A DNA stretch of 64,000 bases from Blautia_A aquisgranensis (GCF_040096615.1 NZ_JBBMEJ010000013.1:58170-122169); one strand, 5' to 3'. Shown: positions 18,890 through 27,544, numbered from the stretch's first letter. The notes: generated by a model not told the origin, from the letters alone. Translations and numbers: made by a program.

Positions 18890-18925
18890 GGTAAAAAGTA
18901 AAAATTCGCAAACGGAGGAATCGTC

Positions 18926-19951
18926 ATGGAAAAAAAGAACATTGACTGGTCCAGTATCGGATTCGGCTACATGCCAACCGACTACAGATATGTCTCTAAT
19001 TTTAAAGATGGTAAATGGGATGAGGGTACATTAAGCACTGATCCTAATATCGTATTGAATGAGTGTGCCGGTGTACTTCAGTATTCTCAGAGTGTATTCG
19101 AGGGACTGAAAGCCTACACAACAGAAGACGGACATATCGTTACATTCCGTCCTGACCTGAACGCAGAGCGTATCGCTGCTTCTGCTGCAAGACTTGAGAT
19201 GCCGGTATTCCCGAAAGACAGATTTATCGATGCTGTTAATCAGGTTGTGAAAGCCAACGCTGCATGGGTTCCGCCATATGGTTCAGGCGCAACACTTTAT
19301 CTTCGACCATACATGTTTGGTTCCAACGCCGTAATCGGTGTTAAACCAGCTGATGAATATCAGTTCCGTATCCTTACAACACCGGTTGGACCGTACTTCA
19401 AGGGCGGTGCTAAACCGATCACCATCCGTGTCAGCGACTTCGACCGTGCCGCACCTTGTGGAACAGGTAACATCAAGGCCGGCCTGAACTACGCAATGAG
19501 CCTTCATGCTATCGTAGACGCTCACAAACAGGGCTTCGACGAGAACATGTATCTTGATCCTAAGACACGTACCAAAGTCGAGGAGACAGGCGGAGCAAAC
19601 TTCATCTTCGTAACAAAAGACGGCAAGGTTGTAACACCGAAGTCTGACAGTATCCTTCCTTCTATCACACGTCGTTCTCTGATCTACGTTGCAAAAGAGT
19701 ACCTCGGACTGGAAGCTGAAGAACGCGAGATTTACTTCGATGAGGTTAAAGATTTCGCAGAGTGCGGTCTTTGCGGTACTGCTGCTGTTATCTCTCCGGT
19801 TGGAAAGATCAACGACCACGGCAAAGAAATCTGCTTCCCAAGCGGAATGGAGAAGATGGGACCGGTTATCCAGAAACTGTACGACACACTGACAGGTATC
19901 CAGATGGGACGTATCGAAGCTCCAGAGGGATGGATCCACGTAATCGAGTAA
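18926..19951 (+). CDS. ilvE: Branched-chain amino acid aminotransferase
   Basis: PLP enzyme catalysing the last step of isoleucine, leucine and valine synthesis and the first step of their degradation. 341 residues, the longer class IV form common in Firmicutes and eukaryotes. The PLP lysine lies in GTGNIKAGLNYA near residue 184, and EVEETGGANFIF and CGLCGTAAVISPVG bind the cofactor phosphate. ATG follows CGGAGG. The gene stands alone between its promoter and two strong terminators. Its codon choice looks more biased than that of its neighbours, suggesting high expression. Confidence 0.97.
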   Translation: MEKKNIDWSSIGFGYMPTDYRYVSNFKDGKWDEGTLSTDPNIVLNECAGVLQYSQSVFEGLKAYTTEDGHIVTFRPDLNAERIAASAARLEMPVFPKDRFIDAVNQVVKANAAWVPPYGSGATLYLRPYMFGSNAVIGVKPADEYQFRILTTPVGPYFKGGAKPITIRVSDFDRAAPCGTGNIKAGLNYAMSLHAIVDAHKQGFDENMYLDPKTRTKVEETGGANFIFVTKDGKVVTPKSDSILPSITRRSLIYVAKEYLGLEAEEREIYFDEVKDFAECGLCGTAAVISPVGKINDHGKEICFPSGMEKMGPVIQKLYDTLTGIQMGRIEAPEGWIHVIE

Positions 19952-19980
19952 TCCTTAAAACAAACGATATAACTTTCAAG

Positions 19981-20017
19981 ACAGGCTGTTTATCCCAAAA
20001 TAAGCAGCCTGTTTTTT
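19981..20017 (+). terminator. Intrinsic terminator of ilvE
   Basis: ACAGGCTG (19981-19988) pairs with CAGCCTGT (20005-20012), followed by TTTTT. Confidence 0.9.
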
Positions 20018-20024
20018 ATGCAGC

Positions 20025-20068
20025 AAAAAAAGATGCAGCACAGTTTCTCACCATGCTGCATCTTTTTT
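20025..20068. terminator. Bidirectional terminator between ilvE and folA
   Basis: GATGCAGCA (20032-20040) pairs with TGCTGCATC (20054-20062), with an A run before and a T run after. It backs up the ilvE terminator on plus and ends thyA-folA on minus. Confidence 0.85.
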
Positions 20069-20091
20069 CATGATCAAATCTGACCGATCTT

Positions 20092-20583
20092 TTATTTTTT
20101 TCTCTCATATTTCACAAACGCATATTCCAGGTCAAAATATGTCTGCTCATCGCTCTCTGCTGTGATCTCCCACTCCGGATCCTCGTCAAGATTCGGGAAA
20201 TAAGCATCTGCCTCATATGCAAAATCAATCTTCGTCACATGAGCCACATCACAGTATGGGAGCATCTGCTTATAGATGCTGTCACCACCAATACAGTATA
20301 CATCTTCTGAAGGATATTTCTCCACTTCCTTCAATGCTTCCTCAATGCTGTGTACGATCACTGCCCCCTTCACCTGATAATCTTTATTTCCGGTAATAAC
20401 AATATTGGTTCTGTTCTTAAGCGGAAGTCCGTTTGGAAAAGATTCCAGGGTCTTTCTTCCCATAACGACCACCTTGCCGGTAGTCTCCTGGCGAAACATC
20501 TTCATATCTGCCGGAATGCTCACCAGAAGCTCATTGTTCCTTCCGATGCCCCAGTTCTTGTCTGCTGCTACGATAATATTCAT
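20092..20583 (-). CDS. folA: Dihydrofolate reductase
   Basis: NADPH-dependent reduction of dihydrofolate to tetrahydrofolate, regenerating the cofactor consumed by ThyA. 163 residues. Visible motifs: MNIIVAADKNWGIGRNNELL at the start, the catalytic acid in IPADMKMFR near residue 27, KVVVMGRKTLESFP, and VYCIGGDSIYKQML. An in-frame TTG six bases upstream is too close to the AAAGGA site, so ATG at 20583 is chosen. It follows thyA by 41 bases, the classic thyA-folA operon. Confidence 0.96.
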   Translation of the reverse strand: MNIIVAADKNWGIGRNNELLVSIPADMKMFRQETTGKVVVMGRKTLESFPNGLPLKNRTNIVITGNKDYQVKGAVIVHSIEEALKEVEKYPSEDVYCIGGDSIYKQMLPYCDVAHVTKIDFAYEADAYFPNLDEDPEWEITAESDEQTYFDLEYAFVKYERKK

Positions 20584-20624
20584 CTCCAAGTCCTTTCTGT
20601 TCTTACAAAATCATACCACTATTC

Positions 20625-21473
20625 TTATACCGCAATCGGAATATTTTTAATCTGCGGCCAGGTTTCATAATTCTCAACGATCAGGTCGTCCGTTGTAAAT
20701 TTATAGAAATCTTTTACTTCCGGATTCAGTTTTACTGTCGGTGCCGGATACGGTTTTCTGGAGATCAATTCCTTGATCACCGGAATATGTCTGTCATAAA
20801 TATGGCAGTCCGCGATCACGTGAACCAGTTCTCCTGCTTCCATATCGCAGGCCTGTGCGATCATCATCAGAAGAAGGGAATACTGGCATACATTCCAGTT
20901 ATTTGCCGCCAGGATATCCTGAGATCTCTGATTCAGCACTGCATTGAGAACCAGCTTGTCTTTGCCCGGCTCCTTGGTCACATTGAAAGTCATGGAATAT
21001 GCACACGGATAAAGATTCATCTCATGAAGATCCTGATGCACATAAATATTGGTCATGATTCTTCTGCTGTACGGATTGTTCTTAAGGTCAAAAAGAACTC
21101 GATCCACCTGATCCATCATACCTTCTTTATACTGATGTTTCACACCAAGCTGATAACCATAGGCTTTTCCGATGGAGCCATTCTCATCTGCCCAACTGTC
21201 CCAGATATGGCTGTGAAGATCGTGAATATTATTGGATTTCTGCTGCCAGATCCACAAAATCTCATCCATGGCACTCTTAAGTGCTGTTCTGCGCAAGGTC
21301 AGCGCCGGAAATTCTTTGCGGAGATCATAACGGTTCACAACGCCGAATCTCTTGATCGTGTAAGCCGGTGTTCCGTCCTCCCACACAGGACGTACCTTCT
21401 CTCCTTCTGTACTGGTGCCATTCTCTATGACATCCTTGCACATGTCAATAAATATATTATCTGCAAGACTCAT
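20625..21473 (-). CDS. thyA: Thymidylate synthase ThyA (Bacillus ThyA-like subtype)
   Basis: Methylates dUMP to dTMP with methylenetetrahydrofolate. 282 residues. WIWQQKSNNIHDL, SIGKAYGYQLGVK, the phosphate-binding NPYSRRIMTN and the catalytic cysteine in LYPCAYSMTF (near residue 159) match the subtype of Bacillus ThyA rather than the E. coli type, where PCH is usual. The loop before the conserved asparagine reads ILAANNWNVCQYS instead of the usual LGxPFN, so that pocket is unusual. ATG at 21473 follows GGGGAGG. A flavin-dependent ThyX is not needed or seen. Confidence 0.94.
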   Translation of the reverse strand: MSLADNIFIDMCKDVIENGTSTEGEKVRPVWEDGTPAYTIKRFGVVNRYDLRKEFPALTLRRTALKSAMDEILWIWQQKSNNIHDLHSHIWDSWADENGSIGKAYGYQLGVKHQYKEGMMDQVDRVLFDLKNNPYSRRIMTNIYVHQDLHEMNLYPCAYSMTFNVTKEPGKDKLVLNAVLNQRSQDILAANNWNVCQYSLLLMMIAQACDMEAGELVHVIADCHIYDRHIPVIKELISRKPYPAPTVKLNPEVKDFYKFTTDDLIVENYETWPQIKNIPIAV

Positions 21474-21551
21474 TTCGTATTTCCTCCCCTGTATTTTGTC
21501 CGTTTCATTACTGTTTATTTCTCAAGCAACATTTCATTTTGTCTGTTTCCT

Positions 21552-21581
21552 ATTCTAACATACTTCTTCGCTCTCTGACAA
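21552..21581 (-). promoter_or_regulatory. Probable promoter of thyA-folA
   Basis: On the minus strand TTGTCA (21576-21581), an 18-base spacer and TAGAAT (21552-21557), about 75 bases before the thyA start. Confidence 0.55.
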
Positions 21582-21670
21582 CCCGCGCGACATGCTCCAT
21601 TATAACATTCGTCCCGTTATTTTACCCTTTTCTCTGGACTTTTTCCCGTATGAGTGCTATATTAAGACCC

Positions 21671-22201
21671 ATGAAAATACTAATTACATTATTAAAACCT
21701 TTTTCTTTTGCACCTGCGATCCTGATGATGTGCGTGATCTTTTCTTTCTCCTCGCAGACCGGAGAAGTGTCCGGAGCCTTAAGCTATAAAATCAGCTATC
21801 AGATCGTGGAAACCAAAAACGAAATATTAGCCTCAGGAAAAAGCCCTGAGCAGCTTTCCCAGGAAGCTTCCAGCATTGAATTCTATGTCCGCAAGGCTGC
21901 CCATATGACAGAATACTGTCTGCTGGCCATCTCTATCTCCTTTCCGCTGTATGTTTACGGTGTCAGAGGTGTCTGGCTTATGCTTCTTGCAGGAATCATA
22001 TGCGTCGCTTTCGCCGGTACGGATGAATACCATCAGTCCTTCGTGGATGCCCGTGGTCCTTCTGTGAGGGATGTCTGCATTGACAGCACCGGTTCCCTTA
22101 TCGGAACCCTGCTGGTACAGACATTTTGCTGGTCCACTCTGCACACACCCGGCAGAAAACAATCGCGAAAAAAGAAGCGTAATTCACGAAAACGCAAATA
22201 A
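21671..22201 (+). CDS. VanZ-like integral membrane protein
   Basis: 176 residues from ATG at 21671. VanZ-family membrane protein; the family is named after a teicoplanin-resistance accessory, but most chromosomal members have unknown roles. Four hydrophobic segments are apparent. The conserved polar motifs RKAAHMTEYCLL near residue 75 and AGTDEYHQSFVDARGPSVRDVCID near residue 115 are diagnostic. The C terminus is very basic (SRKKKRNSRKRK). Neither ATG at 21650 nor 21671 has a convincing ribosome site; 21671 fits the family start better. Monocistronic, divergent from thyA. Confidence 0.85.
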   Translation: MKILITLLKPFSFAPAILMMCVIFSFSSQTGEVSGALSYKISYQIVETKNEILASGKSPEQLSQEASSIEFYVRKAAHMTEYCLLAISISFPLYVYGVRGVWLMLLAGIICVAFAGTDEYHQSFVDARGPSVRDVCIDSTGSLIGTLLVQTFCWSTLHTPGRKQSRKKKRNSRKRK

Positions 22202-22240
22202 ATGAAATTACATAGTAATTCAGCAAATTGATCAAAAACC

Positions 22241-22300
22241 AAAACCGGAATATCCGCACAGAAGCTTTTTTATAAGCCTTGTGCCGGATATTCCGGTTTT
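22241..22300. terminator. Bidirectional terminator
   Basis: AAAACCGGAATATCCG (22241-22256) pairs with CGGATATTCCGGTTTT (22284-22299). Serves the VanZ-like gene on plus and the malQ run on minus. Confidence 0.85.
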
Positions 22301-22330
22301 ATGTATCTGCGGCTCCTATCCGCATCTCTA

Positions 22331-22762
22331 TCATTCCGCGGAATTGTTCTCAACAGTTTCCTCTTCACTGTCTTCCTGCACATCATCCAGATTCTCCGCC
22401 AGATGTGCCCTCTCGGAGATTGACATCTTTTTCTTTGAATTCTCCTCGATCACTTTTTTAGCCATCTCTTCCTGCACGGCAGCTTTCTCTGCACCCTCTT
22501 TCGCAAGATTGCGAACTGCTTTTATAAGAAGCACCGCTCCGATCACAATAAAAATACCGCCGGCCACAAGAAATCCCTTGCTGGCATCATCTGTGCCCTT
22601 CAGGATTCCCTCGCACAAACGATATCCCGTATACACAAGATAACCACCTGCAAAGATCCACAGGATACTGCTTCTTGTGGAAGAATTCCCCTGTCTTTCT
22701 TCTGCTTCCGGATGTTTTTCCTGCTGCAGAGCTTCGTTGTTTTCGTTTTTCTGTTCTTCCAT
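22331..22762 (-). CDS. Small two-helix membrane protein, function unknown
   Basis: 143 residues, no named family recognised. A charged N terminus (about 1-32) is followed by two membrane helices (about 34-52 and 63-82, the second VAGGIFIVIGAVLLIKAV). A long highly charged cytosolic tail may form a coiled coil (EGAEKAAVQEEMAKKVIEE). ATG follows AAAGGA. It lies 23 bases after malQ and probably shares its transcript, though nothing in it points to glycogen metabolism. Confidence 0.75.
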   Translation of the reverse strand: MEEQKNENNEALQQEKHPEAEERQGNSSTRSSILWIFAGGYLVYTGYRLCEGILKGTDDASKGFLVAGGIFIVIGAVLLIKAVRNLAKEGAEKAAVQEEMAKKVIEENSKKKMSISERAHLAENLDDVQEDSEEETVENNSAE

Positions 22763-22785
22763 GTGTTTTCCTTTCTTTCTGACTG

Positions 22786-24315
22786 TTATTTATCAGTCTC
22801 TTTCGTATCCTCGGAGCCATTCTCTTCCTGCTTTACAATCCTTCCGTAAAGCTTTGTCATTTTATAGATTTTTTTGATCGTTTCCTCCGTAAGCTGGCCT
22901 TTCTTCATCCGCCATTTCCAGTTGTCGCCAAGTGTAGACGGCTCATTGATCCTGGCCTCGTTTCCAAGGCAGAGATAATCCTGCACCGGGATCACACAGC
23001 GATCCGCAACACTGGACATGGCCGCACGAATCAGACTCCACACAGCCGCTGTTTCATGCTTGCCCTCACAGCCGATATAAGCTTTTGCAAAATTCCGGTC
23101 GTGCTGGTTCAGATTCCGGAACCATCCTCTTGTCGTCTCATTGTCATGAGTTCCTGTATATACGATGCAGTTTCTCTCATATCTGTGTGTCAGATACGGG
23201 CTGTCCTCGTTCGCATCAAAAGCAAACTGCAACACCTTCATTCCCGGGAAGCCAGATTCCTCAACCAGCTGAATCACGCTGTCTGTGAGAAGGCCAAGAT
23301 CCTCTGCAATCACATTTAATTTCCCCAGATTCTTCTCCAGTGTACGGAACAGCTCGATTCCCGGGCCTTTTTCCCAGTGACCGAATTCCGCTGTCTTATC
23401 TCCGTACGGAATAAAGTAATACTCATCAAATCCACGGAAATGATCGATACGGACCACATCATACAGTTTCATGCAGTTTGCCATACGACGCGTCCACCAG
23501 GCATACTCTGTTTTTTTGTGATAATCCCAGTCATAAAGAGGATTTCCCCAGAGCTGTCCTGTTGCGGAAAAAGCATCCGGCGGACATCCTGCCACACCGA
23601 TCGGCAGATTCTCCTTATCAAACTGGAAAAGCTCCGGCTGTGACCACGCATCCGCGCTGTCAAAAGCAACATAGATCGGCACATCTCCGATGATCTCCAC
23701 GCCATGCTCATTGGCATAAGTCTTCAGTTCTGTCCACTGTTTAAAAAACCAGTACTGCTGGAAACGGTAAAACTCCACTTCCCTGGAAAGCTTCTCACCG
23801 GCTTCTCCCAGAGCTGTTTTTTCTCTGTTTTTAAGCTCCGCCGGCCACTCTATCCAGCTGATTCCACCAAGGCTGTCCTTGATTGCCATATACAGGCAGT
23901 AATCCTCAAGCCATGCAGCATTTTCCTTCACAAATTTCTGGTATTCCGAATCCGCCTGACAATCATATTTCTCAAAAGCTTTTCTCAGAATACGGAATCT
24001 GGAATTGTAGATTTTCTCATAGTCCACATAGCTCTCATTTCCGCCCCAGTCACAATCCTCGCAGTCACCTTCCTCAAGATATCCTTCTTTTATAAAAGCT
24101 TCCAGATCAATAAAATACGGATTTCCCGCAAATGTGGAAAAAGACTGATACGGTGAATCTCCGTATCCGGTAGGTCCCAGAGGCAGGATCTGCCAGTATC
24201 TCTGTCCTGCTCTCACCAGCTGGTCTACAAATTCATAAGCTTCCGCCGAAAAGCAGCCGATTCCGAATCTGGACGGAAGGCTGGATACCGGAAGCAGAAT
24301 TCCACTTGCTCTCAT
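22786..24315 (-). CDS. malQ: 4-alpha-glucanotransferase (amylomaltase), GH77
   Basis: Transfers alpha-1,4-glucan segments between maltodextrins, releasing glucose, in glycogen or starch breakdown. 509 residues, usual for bacterial MalQ. The start MRASGILLPVSSLPSRFGIG is standard. Catalytic residues are visible: nucleophile in VRIDHFRGFDEYY near residue 293, acid/base in VIAEDLGLLT near residue 340, and transition-state Asp in TGTHDNETTRGW near residue 393. ATG at 24315 is preceded by GGGGGA about ten bases away. The promoter overlaps the stop of the upstream hydrolase gene. Confidence 0.97.
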   Translation of the reverse strand: MRASGILLPVSSLPSRFGIGCFSAEAYEFVDQLVRAGQRYWQILPLGPTGYGDSPYQSFSTFAGNPYFIDLEAFIKEGYLEEGDCEDCDWGGNESYVDYEKIYNSRFRILRKAFEKYDCQADSEYQKFVKENAAWLEDYCLYMAIKDSLGGISWIEWPAELKNREKTALGEAGEKLSREVEFYRFQQYWFFKQWTELKTYANEHGVEIIGDVPIYVAFDSADAWSQPELFQFDKENLPIGVAGCPPDAFSATGQLWGNPLYDWDYHKKTEYAWWTRRMANCMKLYDVVRIDHFRGFDEYYFIPYGDKTAEFGHWEKGPGIELFRTLEKNLGKLNVIAEDLGLLTDSVIQLVEESGFPGMKVLQFAFDANEDSPYLTHRYERNCIVYTGTHDNETTRGWFRNLNQHDRNFAKAYIGCEGKHETAAVWSLIRAAMSSVADRCVIPVQDYLCLGNEARINEPSTLGDNWKWRMKKGQLTEETIKKIYKMTKLYGRIVKQEENGSEDTKETDK

Positions 24316-24386
24316 ATTTATGAATCCCCCTGTTTTCTCAGTAGTCGTGCCCTCTTACAAATGTCCGCAGGAGCACTCCGGTTCTT

Positions 24387-24415
24387 ATTATAACATTGTG
24401 CCTTACAGGCTTCAA
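24387..24415 (-). promoter_or_regulatory. Sigma-A promoter of malQ
   Basis: On the minus strand TTGAAG (24410-24415), a 17-base spacer and a perfect TATAAT (24387-24392). The -35 hexamer overlaps the stop codon of the hydrolase gene. Confidence 0.75.
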
Positions 24416-25350
24416 AGTCCTTTTTTGCGGATATATATAAATATATCATGATATACGCGCTCATGGTCCTTCTCATTCAGTATCTCATGGCGCATTCCGG
24501 GATATAATTTTCCCCGCACATCCAGATATCCGGCCTGGCGCATGACACGAACCGTTTTCGCAAAATGACGGACATTTCCCATACAGGGATCTTCAGCCCC
24601 GCTGATAAAAAGAACCGGCATCTTCGGCTTTGTACAATTCCAATGTTTTACATCGTAAGCCCTCTTCATCAGGTCAAAAAGTGCCAGGTACGCATCGTCA
24701 CTGAATGTAAATCCGCAGTATTCCGAATCGGAATAGTCCTGTACCACCTGCGGATCCGAGCAGATCCATGAAAAACGGTTCTTCTCCTTTTTAAACCGGA
24801 ACGCATATCCTCCAAATGACATCGTCTCGATCAGACCTGCACTGTGCTTCGGTCCAAAAACAGCTTTCTCAGCCTTCGCAAGTGCCACTCCCACCGGACG
24901 CAGCGCATTATAGCTTGGTGAGCCACAGATGATCAGCATATCCATGCAGCTGTCATGATGCGCCGCATAGGCACGGACTGCCAGCGATCCCATACTGTGC
25001 CCGAACAGAATCAGCGGCAGCTCCGGAAAATGATCCCGGATCAGGCAATTCACCGTATGAATATCCTGAAGCATGGCATCTGCTCCCCCGCCATACATAT
25101 ATCCCAGGTCTTCCTTGCTCCGGACACTTTTTCCATGGCCACGGTGATCGTGGATCACACTTACATATTTCCGTTCTGCCATGTACTCCATGAACGGAAT
25201 GTATCGCTCTTTATACTCGCTCATTCCATGTACAATCTGAATGATCCCACGGTATTTCTCGTCTCGTCCCAGCTCCGGCACCACTGCCAGGCAGGAAATC
25301 TCCAGTCCGTCTGCCTTCGACGGAAATGAATACTGAATCGTCCTTGACAT
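24412..25350 (-). CDS. Alpha/beta hydrolase, monoacylglycerol lipase/lysophospholipase-like
   Basis: 312-residue cytosolic serine hydrolase of the Hydrolase_4 type. Oxyanion region IVHGMSEYKERY near residue 43; nucleophile in LFGHSMGSLAVRAY near residue 117; catalytic Asp in FISGAEDPCMGN near residue 252; His in YPGMRHEILNE near residue 289. The triad is complete and correctly ordered. Substrate cannot be read from sequence; lysophospholipids or monoglycerides are the usual guesses. A GTG at 25359 is in frame but inside the GAGGTGGAG ribosome site, so ATG at 25350 is preferred. Confidence 0.88.
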   Translation of the reverse strand: MSRTIQYSFPSKADGLEISCLAVVPELGRDEKYRGIIQIVHGMSEYKERYIPFMEYMAERKYVSVIHDHRGHGKSVRSKEDLGYMYGGGADAMLQDIHTVNCLIRDHFPELPLILFGHSMGSLAVRAYAAHHDSCMDMLIICGSPSYNALRPVGVALAKAEKAVFGPKHSAGLIETMSFGGYAFRFKKEKNRFSWICSDPQVVQDYSDSEYCGFTFSDDAYLALFDLMKRAYDVKHWNCTKPKMPVLFISGAEDPCMGNVRHFAKTVRVMRQAGYLDVRGKLYPGMRHEILNEKDHERVYHDIFIYIRKKGL

Positions 25351-25538
25351 ATACTCCACCTCATCTTTCCCGTGTTATAAACACGACAAACATAACCTCT
25401 TTTTCGTATCTCAAAGTATATCATATCACAGGGGGTTTCTCAAACAGTAAACCTATGTTATAATCTATAAGAACCCTGTCAGATATTCATGATCTGTCTT
25501 TGTTCAGAAACAGCTATTTTGCATTATAAGGAGGACTA

Positions 25539-26699
25539 ATGAATACAGATAATAATGATTTCTACGACGATGATCTTTCCAGGTCATTGATCTCCAATGA
25601 TTTTGATGATGATACTCCTCGCAGAAGAAAAAAGAGCAAAAAACCTCTTGTGATCTGCCTGATCATTCTCATCATCGCAGCGGCAGCCGGCGCAACCGCC
25701 TGGTACTTAAATGCCCGTCACAAGCCTGTAGAAGCTACCGAGAAATTTCTCACAGGCATGCAGAACATGGATTTCACCACCATGGAGAATCTTCTCCAGA
25801 GCCACGACTTAAGTGCTCTTGATAATGCAGACATCCGCGATTCTGCCTACACAGATTTCTTCACCACCATCAACAAGAAGATGACCTACAAAATCACCAA
25901 AAACAAATTTGATATCCAGAACGGAACAGCGAAGGTTACGGTCCATCTGAAATACATCGACGGAACCAACATCTACGCAGCCACCATTCAGGAATACACC
26001 CGAAAGGTTGCAGTTGCCGCTTACGCCGGAAGAGAAATGACACAGGATGATATCCAGGAAATGCTCGCTTCTCTCCTTGCGGAAAATGCTTCCACAGCAG
26101 ATGAGAAATACAGCGACATCGACATCACCTATCCGCTGATCAAGATCGGCAACAACTGGAAGATCGTTTCCCTGGACGATACAACTGTCAAAGTCATGTG
26201 TGCAAACTTCAAGAACGTAAAGGACGAGATTTCTTCCCAGCTGAATGACGAAAGCACAGACAGCAGCTCTGATGCATCAGCGGATTCCCAGACTGCTTCC
26301 GATGCAGATTCCACACAGACCGGCGGATCTTCCATTGATATCACCACAGATAAATTCTCCGTCCGTTTCAAACAGTTTGCAGTATCCAATGACTACGGCG
26401 GAAACCCATGTCTGATGATCTATTACGATTACACAAACTCCGGCGATTCACAGTCCAGCGCTTTTGTTGATTTCACCTTGCAGGCTTCCCAGAACGGAGA
26501 ATCTCTTGAGGGAACTTATCCGGAAGCCAACGATACGGCTGTCGATAATTACATGACGACGATTGATCCCGGAAAGACAGTTACCGTATGTCAGGTATTC
26601 CTTCTTAAAGATACCACAAGCGACGTAACACTCCAGGGAAAAGAAACTCTGAATGTCAGCGGCGGACAGACAACCTCACAAGTACTGAAGCTTCAGTAA
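25539..26699 (+). CDS. Membrane-anchored protein with C-terminal DUF5067-like domain
   Basis: 386 residues. An acidic, basic-clustered cytosolic N terminus (about 1-36, RRRKKSKK) is followed by one transmembrane helix (about 38-57). Outside lies an NTF2-like region with PVEATEKFLTGMQNMDFTTM near residue 65, then a serine/aspartate-rich linker (about 235-265). The C-terminal domain (about 270-385; DKFSVRFKQFAVSND, PCLMIYYDYTNSGD) resembles DUF5067, an Ig-like extracellular module common in Lachnospiraceae and Lactobacillales. ATG follows AAGGAGG. Function unknown; probably surface-exposed. Confidence 0.8.
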   Translation: MNTDNNDFYDDDLSRSLISNDFDDDTPRRRKKSKKPLVICLIILIIAAAAGATAWYLNARHKPVEATEKFLTGMQNMDFTTMENLLQSHDLSALDNADIRDSAYTDFFTTINKKMTYKITKNKFDIQNGTAKVTVHLKYIDGTNIYAATIQEYTRKVAVAAYAGREMTQDDIQEMLASLLAENASTADEKYSDIDITYPLIKIGNNWKIVSLDDTTVKVMCANFKNVKDEISSQLNDESTDSSSDASADSQTASDADSTQTGGSSIDITTDKFSVRFKQFAVSNDYGGNPCLMIYYDYTNSGDSQSSAFVDFTLQASQNGESLEGTYPEANDTAVDNYMTTIDPGKTVTVCQVFLLKDTTSDVTLQGKETLNVSGGQTTSQVLKLQ

Positions 26700-26756
26700 T
26701 ACCGATATATCAGAGTTACTTCTGACATGCAAATAAATATTTGATTCACTCATACA

Positions 26757-26820
26757 AAAAACGGAAATTTCTCTGTCATGAACACAAGCATGGCTGGAAG
26801 AAATTTCCGTTTTTCTTTTT
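26757..26820 (+). terminator. Intrinsic terminator after DUF5067 gene
   Basis: ACGGAAATTTCT (26761-26772) pairs with AGAAATTTCCGT (26799-26810), followed by a long T-rich run. Confidence 0.9.
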
Positions 26821-26890
26821 GGAGCCGGAATACATATTTTTCTCCTTTTCGCGAAAAACTATCTCCTGTATAACGAAAGGATGGTGACTT

Positions 26891-27106
26891 ATGGCTAATA
26901 AATGTCTGCAGTATGCTGCACTGACGATTGCTGTGATCGGAGCCGTAAACTGGGGTCTGATCGGATTTTTCAACCTGAACCTGGTGGCTTTTCTGTTTGG
27001 AAGCATGAGCTGGCTTTCCCGGATCGTTTACGGCCTGGTAGGATTATGCGGGCTTTATCTTCTGAGCTTCTACCCATTGATCGATCAGGACAGCGCTGAA
27101 GTCTGA
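26891..27106 (+). CDS. DUF378 family small membrane protein
   Basis: 71 residues with two hydrophobic helices (about 8-30 and 40-62). The family signature ALTIAVIGAVNWGLIGFFNLNLVAFLFG is split here by normal polar residues, and RIVYGLVGLCGLY follows. Length and layout match DUF378 (YuzA-like) proteins of unknown function. ATG is preceded by AAAGGATGG. Single gene with its own terminator. Confidence 0.88.
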   Translation: MANKCLQYAALTIAVIGAVNWGLIGFFNLNLVAFLFGSMSWLSRIVYGLVGLCGLYLLSFYPLIDQDSAEV

Positions 27107-27120
27107 TCACTTAAGAACAT

Positions 27121-27164
27121 TCCCTCAGATGCTGATCTTAATTCAGTATCTGGGGGATTTTTCT
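27121..27164 (+). terminator. Intrinsic terminator after DUF378 gene
   Basis: TCCCTCAGAT (27121-27130) pairs with ATCTGGGGGA (27148-27157), with G-U pairs, followed by TTTTTCTTT. Confidence 0.75.
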
Positions 27165-27186
27165 TTCCATCTGATTCATATACGGC

Positions 27187-27214
27187 AAAAGAGCTCTGAG
27201 ATTACTCAGAGCTC
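27187..27214 (-). terminator. Terminator of the tRNA-Gly operon
   Basis: On the minus strand GAGCTCTGAG, a four-base loop and CTCAGAGCTC make a perfect ten-pair stem followed by TTTT. Confidence 0.85.
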
Positions 27215-27219
27215 CTAAG

Positions 27220-27292
27220 AGCGATAGACGGGGCTCGAACCCGCGGTCTCGACCTTGGCAAGGTCGCGCGTTACCAACTACGCCACTATCGC
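27220..27292 (-). tRNA. tRNA-Gly (anticodon GCC)
   Basis: 73 bases. Acceptor GCGATAG/CTATCGC, anticodon stem CGACC/GGTCG with loop TTGCCAA, T arm GCGGG TTCGAGC CCCGT, discriminator T. CCA is not encoded. Confidence 0.95.
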
Positions 27293-27295
27293 ACA

Positions 27296-27366
27296 AGCGG
27301 GTGATGGGAATCGAACCCACGTATCCAGCTTGGAAGGCTGGTGTTCTACCATTGAACTACACCCGC
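27296..27366 (-). tRNA. tRNA-Gly (anticodon UCC)
   Basis: 71 bases. Acceptor GCGGGTG/CACCCGC, D stem GTTC/GAAC, anticodon stem CCAGC/GCTGG with loop CTTCCAA, discriminator T. CCA is not encoded. Three bases separate it from the next tRNA. Confidence 0.95.
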
Positions 27367-27396
27367 AGTTATGAAATTGTTCATCTGAAAGATGAG

Positions 27397-27469
27397 AGCG
27401 ATAGACGGGGCTCGAACCCGCGGTCTCGACCTTGGCAAGGTCGCGCGTTACCAACTACGCCACTATCGC
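27397..27469 (-). tRNA. tRNA-Gly (anticodon GCC), second copy
   Basis: Sequence identical to the tRNA at 27220-27292, with the same cloverleaf and anticodon loop TTGCCAA. Confidence 0.95.
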
Positions 27470-27472
27470 ATA

Positions 27473-27543
27473 AGCGGGTGATGGGAATCGAACCCACGTA
27501 TCCAGCTTGGAAGGCTGGTGTTCTACCATTGAACTACACCCGC
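27473..27543 (-). tRNA. tRNA-Gly (anticodon UCC), second copy
   Basis: Sequence identical to the tRNA at 27296-27366. It is the first tRNA after the promoter. Confidence 0.95.
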
Positions 27544-27544
27544 G

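Larger units (their letters stand above)
27218..27366 (-). repeat. Tandem tRNA repeat, copy 2 of 2
   Basis: A 149-base unit holding one tRNA-Gly(GCC) and one tRNA-Gly(UCC). It is identical to 27395-27543 except for one base in the three-base spacer between the tRNAs (ACA here, ATA in the other copy). Copies are 28 bases apart. Confidence 0.9.
27395..27543 (-). repeat. Tandem tRNA repeat, copy 1 of 2
   Basis: Promoter-proximal copy of the 149-base tRNA-Gly(GCC)/tRNA-Gly(UCC) unit; see the copy at 27218-27366. Confidence 0.9.
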
